Made by a program: the position numbers and the translations under genes | Notes under the pieces: generated by a model | Told to the model about the DNA's origin: nothing | Databases searched by the model: none | The model's input: the letters and a program-made list of their open reading frames with translations, nothing else | From: Flavobacteriaceae bacterium | GTDB taxonomy: Bacteria > Bacteroidota > Bacteroidia > Flavobacteriales > Flavobacteriaceae | DNA: 5,271 bases | Direction of reading: 5' to 3' | NCBI GenBank assembly: GCA_947461915.1 | Contig: CANHNG010000156.1 | Coordinates: 1 to 5,271, forward strand | Shown here: positions 1-5,271 of the stretch, one piece after another | How positions within the stretch are numbered: position 1 is the stretch's first letter | How the letters are laid out: each line of letters starts with the position of its first letter

Positions 1-675
1 ATAGTGGCCGTTGGTTTCCCTAAAATGCGCATTCGGTTTTCGACGTCTAATCCGCAAGACATGCACGAAAGCGTGTTGCATGTTATTGCGAAACACGACA
101 ATATTTGCAAACACATTCACTTACCTGTTCAATCCGGAAGCAATCGAATTCTGAGCGCCATGAATCGTTTGCACACTCGGGAAGAATATATGTCCTTGAT
201 TGATAAAATCAGAACTATTATTCCGAATTGCTCGATTACACAAGATATGATTTCAGGTTTCCCAACCGAAACCGAAGAAGATCATCAAGACACTTTGAGT
301 TTAATGGATTACGTGAAATATAATTTTGGCTATATGTATTCCTATTCGGAACGCCCGGGAACATTGGCCGAACGCAAAATGGAAGACGACGTTCCGGAAG
401 CAACTAAATTGCGAAGATTACAGGAAATCGTCGATTTACAGCAAAAAAGCTCCTGGTTTCGTTCTGAAGAATTCATTGGACAAACGACAGAAGTCTTAAT
501 CGAGAAGGTTTCCAAAAAATCAGAAAAAGATTGGTCTGGAAGAAATTCACAAAGTATTGTTGTGGTTTTTCCAAAAGAGAATTATAAAATCGGTGATTTT
601 GTGAATGTGAAAATTACAAGTTGCACTAGCGGAACTTTAAAAGGTGAAGCCGTTGGCTTGAGCGAAATGAATTAG
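1..675 (+). CDS. miaB: tRNA-2-methylthio-N6-dimethylallyladenosine synthase MiaB, 3' part (5' end outside window)
   Basis: This is the C-terminal 224 residues of MiaB, the cytoplasmic radical-SAM methylthiotransferase that adds a 2-methylthio group to N6-isopentenyladenosine at position 37 of tRNAs reading UNN codons. The frame is open from base 1 (ATA GTG GCC) and stops at TAG 673-675. The GTG at position 4 is an internal codon, not a start. Visible family signatures, numbered in this fragment, are RIRFSTSNP (10-18), the strongly conserved HLPVQSGS (40-47), the radical-SAM barrel segment QDMISGFPTE (81-90), and YSERPGT shortly after. The last ~65 residues fit a TRAM RNA-binding domain, ending in GTLKGEAVG. 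MiaB proteins are usually about 440-480 residues, so roughly half is missing upstream, including the N-terminal UPF0004 domain and the CxxxCxxC radical-SAM cluster motif. The other methylthiotransferases (RimO, MtaB) are less likely, because the HLPVQSGS and GFPTETEEDHQDTL context is MiaB-like. Confidence 0.95.
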   Translation: MVAVGFPKMRIRFSTSNPQDMHESVLHVIAKHDNICKHIHLPVQSGSNRILSAMNRLHTREEYMSLIDKIRTIIPNCSITQDMISGFPTETEEDHQDTLSLMDYVKYNFGYMYSYSERPGTLAERKMEDDVPEATKLRRLQEIVDLQQKSSWFRSEEFIGQTTEVLIEKVSKKSEKDWSGRNSQSIVVVFPKENYKIGDFVNVKITSCTSGTLKGEAVGLSEMN

Positions 676-686
676 AAAAACAATGT

Positions 687-767
687 ATAATTGATAATGA
701 ATAATTGATAGATTCAATATAAGAAAAATTAATTGTTCATTGTTAATTATCAATTATCAATTGAATG
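687..767. repeat. AT-rich 7-bp-periodic intergenic repeat with inverted arms
   Basis: The spacer between miaB and the regulator gene is made largely of 7-bp units. The left arm has TAATTGA at 688 and 702 with a variant between them at 695. The right arm has five in-phase units starting at 733, 740, 747, 754 and 761, two of which are exactly TTATCAA. The arms are complementary: ATAATTGATAAT at 687-698 is the exact reverse complement of 746-757, and other register shifts also pair, for example 703-710 with 755-762. The loop is about 47 bases in the main register. No T-run follows the hairpin, so it is not a standard intrinsic terminator. The right arm ends three bases before the likely ATG at 770, so folding could cover the ribosome landing site. 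From memory, similar AT-rich units are common between flavobacterial genes; I did not check this. Confidence 0.75.
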
Positions 768-769
768 AA

Positions 770-2026
770 ATGGAAACAGTACAATCAATAAAACAACGAT
801 TCGAGATTATCGGGACTGACCCGAAACTCAATCGCGCGATAGAAAAAGCCATTCAGGTGGCGCCAACGGATATTTCGGTATTGGTTGTGGGTGAAAGTGG
901 CGTGGGAAAAGAAAGCATTCCAAAAATTATTCACACCCTTTCGCACAGAAAACATGGAAAATATATTGCCGTAAACTGTGGAGCGATTCCAGAAGGAACA
1001 ATTGACAGCGAACTTTTTGGTCACGAAAAAGGATCTTTTACAGGCGCGACAGGAACTCGAGAAGGTTATTTTGAAGTCGCGAGTGGCGGAACAATATTTC
1101 TGGATGAAGTGGGCGAATTGCCTTTGACAACTCAGGTTCGATTGCTTCGTGTCTTAGAAAATGGGGAGTTTATAAAAGTGGGATCTTCACAAGTACAAAA
1201 AACAGATGTTCGAATTGTGGCTGCTACCAATGTCAATTTATTTGACGCTATCGAAAAAGGCAAATTCAGGGAAGATTTATATTATCGATTGAGTACAGTA
1301 GACATAAGTTTACCTCCTTTACGCGATCGAAAAGAAGACATTCATTTGTTATTTAGAAAATTTGCGGCTGATTTCGCCCAAAAATATAAAATGCCTCCTA
1401 TCAAATTAGACGATAGTGCCGTTCTATTGTTGCAAAAATTTCGATGGAGCGGGAATATCCGACAGTTGCGAAACGTAGCCGAGCAGATTTCGGTTTTGGA
1501 AACCAATCGCGACATCACCGCAGCAACATTACAATCCTACTTGCCTTCGGAAGGAAGCAATTTGCCCTCAGTAATAAAGGAGAGGAAAAACGAAAGCGAT
1601 TTCAACACCGAAAGAGAAATCTTATACAAAGTGCTTTTTGACATGAAAAGCGACTTGCATGATTTGAAAAAACTAACTTTGGAATTGATGCAAAATGGTG
1701 TAGCAAAAGTACAAGAGACGAATTCGCATCTAATCAAAAAAATCTATGGTTCTAAGAAAGATGATAGCGAAATAGATTTTGAAGAAGAACCGAGAACGGC
1801 CATCATCACGACTCCAAACAACGATACTAATTATCAGGAGCAAGATGATAATTACCAATTTTCTGAAAGCATCGAAGAGGAAGAAGTATTGAGATTAGAA
1901 CAAAAAGAGGTTGAAATGATCAAAAAATCTTTGGAAAAAAATAAGGGAAAACGAAAAATTGCAGCCGATGAACTAGGGATTTCGGAGAGGACGCTTTACC
2001 GAAAAATAAAACAGTTTGATCTTTAA
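770..2026 (+). CDS. Sigma-54-type AAA+ transcriptional activator with Fis-like HTH, no N-terminal sensor domain
   Basis: This is a 418-residue bacterial enhancer-binding protein. Such proteins hydrolyse ATP to open promoters held by sigma-54 RNA polymerase. The AAA+ domain starts almost at the N-terminus and spans about residues 12-260. It shows Walker A GESGVGKE (41-48), the sigma-54 contact loop GSFTGA (88-93; the usual form is GAFTGA), Walker B GGTIFLDE (106-113), sensor I VRIVAATN (147-154), the arginine-finger segment FREDLYYRL (166-174) and sensor II WSGNIRQLRN (226-235). A helix-turn-helix of the Fis type occupies about 378-418 (IAADELGISERTLYRKIK). Between them lies an unusual ~110-residue linker, acidic in its second half. 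There is no receiver, GAF or PAS domain, so the input signal is unknown. I chose ATG 770 because the family N-terminus METVQSIKQRFEIIG begins there; an upstream in-frame TTG at 740 lies inside the repeat. The target genes are not evident, although lptE follows 33 bp downstream. Confidence 0.93.
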   Translation: METVQSIKQRFEIIGTDPKLNRAIEKAIQVAPTDISVLVVGESGVGKESIPKIIHTLSHRKHGKYIAVNCGAIPEGTIDSELFGHEKGSFTGATGTREGYFEVASGGTIFLDEVGELPLTTQVRLLRVLENGEFIKVGSSQVQKTDVRIVAATNVNLFDAIEKGKFREDLYYRLSTVDISLPPLRDRKEDIHLLFRKFAADFAQKYKMPPIKLDDSAVLLLQKFRWSGNIRQLRNVAEQISVLETNRDITAATLQSYLPSEGSNLPSVIKERKNESDFNTEREILYKVLFDMKSDLHDLKKLTLELMQNGVAKVQETNSHLIKKIYGSKKDDSEIDFEEEPRTAIITTPNNDTNYQEQDDNYQFSESIEEEEVLRLEQKEVEMIKKSLEKNKGKRKIAADELGISERTLYRKIKQFDL

Positions 2027-2042
2027 AAATTGAATATCTTTG
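2015..2042 (+). promoter_or_regulatory. Candidate Bacteroidota-type promoter for lptE
   Basis: TATCTTTG at 2035-2042 matches the Bacteroidota -7 consensus TAnnTTTG exactly. TTTG at 2015-2018 could be the -33 element, with a 16-bp spacer that is slightly shorter than the commonly quoted range. The promoter would overlap the last codons and stop of the regulator gene and start transcription about 10-15 bases before the lptE ATG at 2060. Exact TAnnTTTG matches also occur by chance in nearby coding DNA (2868-2875, 3401-3408), so the motif alone is weak. Position in the gene gap and the paired -33 are what favour it. Confidence 0.4.
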
Positions 2043-2059
2043 ACTTTTTTAAATTCAAA

Positions 2060-2563
2060 ATGAAAAACCTTTACCCTATTATTGCGCTTACAATCCTTCT
2101 GGTATTCAGCAGTTGTTCTGTTTATAACTTTACCGGCACTGGGAAAATTGATGCGAAAACATTTCAGGTAAATTACTTTCAAAACAATTCTGAGCTCATT
2201 GAACCTGGAATTGAACGCACATTTACGTTAGCCCTTCAAGACATTATCCAAAATCAAACCAATTTGAATTTGGTTAAAACTGGAGGAGACTTGGTCTACG
2301 AAGGCGAAATTACGAATTACAGGATAAGCCCGATGACCGCAACAGCCGATCAGCAAGCTTCACAAAACAGATTGACCGTAAGCGTAAATGTCCGGTTTAC
2401 CAATAAAAACAAGGAAACCGATAATTTCGAGAAAACATTTGATTTCTTTTATGATTATCCCGCTGCGCAACAACTAACGGGAGCCACTTTAAGCAGTGCG
2501 ATAAAAGTAATTTTCGAAAGAATAACGCAAGATATTTTTAATGAATCATTGGCAAAATGGTAA
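2060..2563 (+). CDS. lptE: LptE-family outer-membrane lipoprotein (LPS transport)
   Basis: This is a 167-residue lipoprotein resembling the Bacteroidota LptE family. LptE forms the plug of the LptD/LptE outer-membrane translocon, which places lipopolysaccharide on the cell surface. The N-terminus is a lipoprotein signal: a basic MK start, a hydrophobic core (about residues 4-16) and a lipobox FSSC with the lipidated Cys at residue 19, giving a mature protein of about 149 residues. The body has the family pattern YNFTGTGKIDAKTF shortly after the Cys, then NYFQN, a central YEGEITNYRISPMTA segment and a C-terminal FERITQDIFNESLAKW. ATG 2060 is chosen because it places the signal peptide at the N-terminus; the upstream in-frame TTG at 2030 would add ten residues in front of it and cover the candidate promoter. 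The gene ends in tandem stops (TAATAA). The assignment rests on family recognition; sequence identity to proteobacterial LptE is expected to be very low. Confidence 0.85.
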   Translation: MKNLYPIIALTILLVFSSCSVYNFTGTGKIDAKTFQVNYFQNNSELIEPGIERTFTLALQDIIQNQTNLNLVKTGGDLVYEGEITNYRISPMTATADQQASQNRLTVSVNVRFTNKNKETDNFEKTFDFFYDYPAAQQLTGATLSSAIKVIFERITQDIFNESLAKW

Positions 2564-2567
2564 TAAA

Positions 2568-2634
2568 CAGTTAGCAGTATTCAGTGGTCAGATTACAGAC
2601 GAACACTGAACACTGAACACTGAACACTGATACT
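2568..2634. repeat. 7-bp-periodic intergenic repeat (CAG-units then ACACTGA x4), foldable
   Basis: Nine consecutive 7-bp units run in one phase from 2568 to 2630. The first five begin with CAG (at 2568, 2575, 2582, 2589, 2596) and are diverged. The last four, from 2603, are identical copies of ACACTGA. The two halves are roughly complementary: 2576-2591 pairs with 2620-2634 with one bulged T and one mismatch, and the other tandem copies offer alternative registers shifted by 7 bases. The block fills nearly the whole spacer between lptE and the TPR-like gene and ends four bases before its ATG at 2638. It resembles the short tandemly repeated heptamer sequences described in cyanobacteria in layout; a family relation is my inference. 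It has no T-run, and the copies are far too short and contiguous for CRISPR. Confidence 0.85.
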
Positions 2635-2637
2635 AAA

Positions 2638-3483
2638 ATGAACGTAACCGATTATACTTATTTGATTAATAAACCACATGCTATCAATGGGAAGCAAACT
2701 GACGCATTAGAAAAAGTGCTGGATGAATTTCCGTTTTTTCAAAGCGCAAGAGCTTTGCGATTGAAAGGACTCTTTAATCAAAATAGTTTCAAGTATAATT
2801 ATGCGTTAAAAGTTACTGCAGCACACACCACAGACAGAACAGTTCTTTTCGATTTCATCACATCGGATACTTTTGTTGCCATCCAAAAAGGGCTATACGA
2901 TAAAAAAGTACTAGAACTTCTTGATATTAGCGTTGTAGATTGTGAAGAAATTAAATCCAAAATAAGGCTTGAGTCAAAAACAAACCCTCTAGAACAATCC
3001 ATCCTCACCTCTATCAAAGGAGTATCAGAAGTAGAAGAAGATACAAAAATATCGGTCGGAAAACTAGAAATCGGAAAACCTTTGGGTTTTTCCATAAACG
3101 AAAAACATTCTTTTCAGGAATGGCTTCAACTTTCTAGAATAGAGCCTATCGTTAGGAAAAAAGAAAACTTGGTCAGTATAGAAACTTCGGCTTTAGAGGA
3201 AGAAAAAAAGAAAAAAACCGAATTGATTGATAAATTTATTGAATCCAGCCCGAAGATTTCCCCTGTAAGACAAGAGGAGGTTTCTAAGACTTATGCTGAA
3301 CAAAACCAGACAAACAACTCCTACTTAATGACTGAAACTTTGGCTAGGGTTTATTTGGAACAAAAAAAATATCAAAAAGCGATTCAAGCATATGAAATAT
3401 TAATTTTGAAATATCCAGAAAAAAGTAGTTTCTTTGCAGACCGTATTTCGGATATAGAGATTTTACAACAAAATAATAAATAA
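2638..3483 (+). CDS. Uncharacterised protein with C-terminal TPR-like segment
   Basis: This encodes a 281-residue protein whose function I do not recognise. It has no signal peptide or membrane segment, so it is probably cytoplasmic. The N-terminal ~100 residues look helical (for example FPFFQSARALRLKGLF and a repeated pattern of hydrophobic residues). The middle (about 105-225) is charged and low in conserved-looking motifs, with a Glu/Lys-rich stretch EEEKKKKTELIDKFIE that may form a helix or coiled coil. The C-terminus holds one clear tetratricopeptide-like unit at about 230-263 (ETLARVYLEQKKYQKAIQAY, then LKYPEKS), followed by a short capping helix. TPR units normally mediate protein-protein contacts. 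ATG 2638 directly follows the heptamer repeat. The gene ends three bases before secG, so the two are almost certainly co-transcribed, and its position between lptE and secG suggests a link to envelope biogenesis, but that is inference from location only. Confidence 0.85.
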   Translation: MNVTDYTYLINKPHAINGKQTDALEKVLDEFPFFQSARALRLKGLFNQNSFKYNYALKVTAAHTTDRTVLFDFITSDTFVAIQKGLYDKKVLELLDISVVDCEEIKSKIRLESKTNPLEQSILTSIKGVSEVEEDTKISVGKLEIGKPLGFSINEKHSFQEWLQLSRIEPIVRKKENLVSIETSALEEEKKKKTELIDKFIESSPKISPVRQEEVSKTYAEQNQTNNSYLMTETLARVYLEQKKYQKAIQAYEILILKYPEKSSFFADRISDIEILQQNNK

Positions 3484-3486
3484 ACA

Positions 3487-3837
3487 ATGAGCACATTTTC
3501 AATTTTTTTAGTTTTAATAACAATAGTTTGCTTTCTATTGATTGTAGTAATAATGGTTCAAAACCCTAAAGGTGGTGGGTTATCATCCTCAATAGGTGGA
3601 TCTCAAATGCTAGGTGGCGTACAAAAAACGACAGACTTTTTAGATAAAAGCACTTGGACATTGGCCACGATATTAATCGCACTTATACTGCTTTCTAGTT
3701 TAAGTTTTGGAGGTTCGTTAAGCGATGCCGATTCAAAAATTATCGACAAAACAGAAACCGCTGCGCCTACTGAAGCTGCCCCAACAAAAGCCGCTCCAGT
3801 TCAAAACACACCTGCTGCTGAACCAGTAAAAAAATAA
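3487..3837 (+). CDS. secG: Protein translocase subunit SecG
   Basis: SecG is the small accessory subunit of the SecYEG inner-membrane channel and helps SecA-driven protein export. The 116-residue product has two transmembrane helices, about residues 4-24 and 57-74. Between them is the diagnostic cytoplasmic loop VQNPKGGGLSSSIGG (24-38) followed by a Gly/Gln-rich stretch and TDFLDKSTW. After the second helix comes FGGS and a ~38-residue tail rich in Ala, Pro and Thr (TEAAPTEAAPTKAAP and similar), which by E. coli topology would face the periplasm and is probably disordered. The length is typical of the family (about 75-120). The start ATG 3487 is three bases after the stop of the TPR-like gene, indicating tight coupling. 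The gene is last in its transcription unit, because a strong terminator follows 20 bases downstream. Confidence 0.95.
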   Translation: MSTFSIFLVLITIVCFLLIVVIMVQNPKGGGLSSSIGGSQMLGGVQKTTDFLDKSTWTLATILIALILLSSLSFGGSLSDADSKIIDKTETAAPTEAAPTKAAPVQNTPAAEPVKK

Positions 3838-3856
3838 TTTATTTCAAAAACATATT

Positions 3857-3889
3857 AAATGCCAGCCTGTCAAAGCTGGCATTTTTTTT
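3857..3889 (+). terminator. Rho-independent terminator after secG
   Basis: AAATGCCAGC at 3857-3866 and GCTGGCATTT at 3875-3884 form a perfect 10-bp stem with an 8-base loop (3867-3874). It runs directly into eight T residues at 3882-3889. The core GCCAGC/GCTGGC is the only strongly GC-rich stem in this AT-rich spacer. It ends the transcription unit containing secG and separates it from groESL. Confidence 0.95.
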
Positions 3890-3897
3890 AAGAAAAA

Positions 3898-3929
3898 TTG
3901 TCAGTTTTTAGCAGTTGGCATAATTTCTG
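3898..3929 (+). promoter_or_regulatory. Candidate groESL promoter region
   Basis: Between the secG terminator and the groES ATG there are 86 bases that must hold the groESL promoter if the operon is independently transcribed. TTG at 3898-3900, a 20-bp gap and TAATTTCTG at 3921-3929 approximate the Bacteroidota pattern TTG-N17-23-TAnnTTTG, with the last bases of the -7 element imperfect. The predicted transcript would have a leader of roughly 40 bases. No CIRCE operator (TTAGCACTC-N9-GAGTGCTAA) is present, so HrcA control is not indicated by this sequence. The same bases also show partial resemblance to a sigma-54 promoter and to the upstream CAG heptamers. Confidence 0.35.
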
Positions 3930-3975
3930 AAACCGAATTCTTATCAAATTAATACTAACAAAACATCATATTATT

Positions 3976-5271
<1,296 letters not shown>

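Noticed and set aside
687..757. AT-rich inverted repeat as an intrinsic terminator for miaB
   Set aside because: The stem is AT-only in practice, the loop is about 47 bases and no T-run follows.
740..769. Upstream in-frame TTG as start of the regulator gene
   Set aside because: The ten extra residues are encoded by the AT-rich repeat and do not belong to the AAA+ family N-terminus; ATG 770 gives the expected METVQSIKQ start.
2030..2059. Upstream in-frame TTG as start of lptE
   Set aside because: It would put ten residues, including several Phe, before the signal peptide and would cover the candidate -7 element; ATG 2060 gives a clean lipoprotein signal with MK start and Cys at residue 19.
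2603..2630. Tandem ACACTGA copies as a CRISPR array
   Set aside because: Units are 7 bp and contiguous, with no spacers and no cas genes.
2799..3095. 98-codon minus-strand open frame
   Set aside because: It lies wholly inside the TPR-like gene on the other strand, is Ser-rich in the way antisense frames of AT-rich genes often are, and shows no recognisable domain or leader.
3401..3408. TAATTTTG inside the TPR-like gene as an internal secG promoter
   Set aside because: It matches TAnnTTTG but has no TTG element at the right distance upstream, and similar matches occur by chance in coding DNA (for example 2868-2875).
3907..3915. TTAGCAGTT as a CIRCE half-site before groES
   Set aside because: It differs from TTAGCACTC, and the inverted partner GAGTGCTAA is absent in the following bases.

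Overview
The window looks like chromosomal DNA from a member of the Bacteroidota, most likely Flavobacterium or a close relative. The base composition is AT-rich and start codons have A-rich leaders instead of clear Shine-Dalgarno sequences. The protein sequences read like flavobacterial orthologues, and one candidate promoter carries the Bacteroidota -7 motif TAnnTTTG. All genes lie on the + strand. This is mostly core housekeeping DNA. I see no mobile element, RNA gene, CRISPR array or defence cassette.

Layout: (1) 1-675 is the 3' half of miaB (tRNA methylthiotransferase), cut by the window start. (2) 676-769 is a spacer built from an AT-rich 7-bp repeat with inverted arms. (3) 770-2026 encodes a sigma-54-type AAA+ activator with a C-terminal Fis-like helix-turn-helix and no N-terminal sensor domain. 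(4) 2060-2563 encodes an LptE-family outer-membrane lipoprotein; a candidate promoter overlaps the end of the regulator gene. (5) 2568-2634 is a second 7-bp repeat block of unrelated sequence, also able to fold. (6) 2638-3483 encodes an uncharacterised protein with a C-terminal TPR-like segment. (7) 3487-3837 is secG, followed by a strong intrinsic terminator at 3857-3889. (8) 3976-4251 is groES and 4320 to the window end is the first 317 codons of groEL, separated by a C-rich/G-rich hairpin repeat.

Functionally, the regulator-lptE-TPR-secG stretch groups envelope biogenesis functions (LPS transport and the Sec translocon) behind a regulator. The terminator after secG separates it from the groESL chaperonin operon. 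Close spacing (3 bp between the TPR gene and secG; 33 bp between the regulator and lptE) supports co-transcription of at least part of the group.

The least explained parts are the spacers. Three contain different foldable repeats, two of them 7-bp-periodic and ending within a few bases of the next start codon. The other points of interest are the sensorless activator with its long acidic linker and the uncharacterised TPR-like gene. I found no convincing new multi-gene system.
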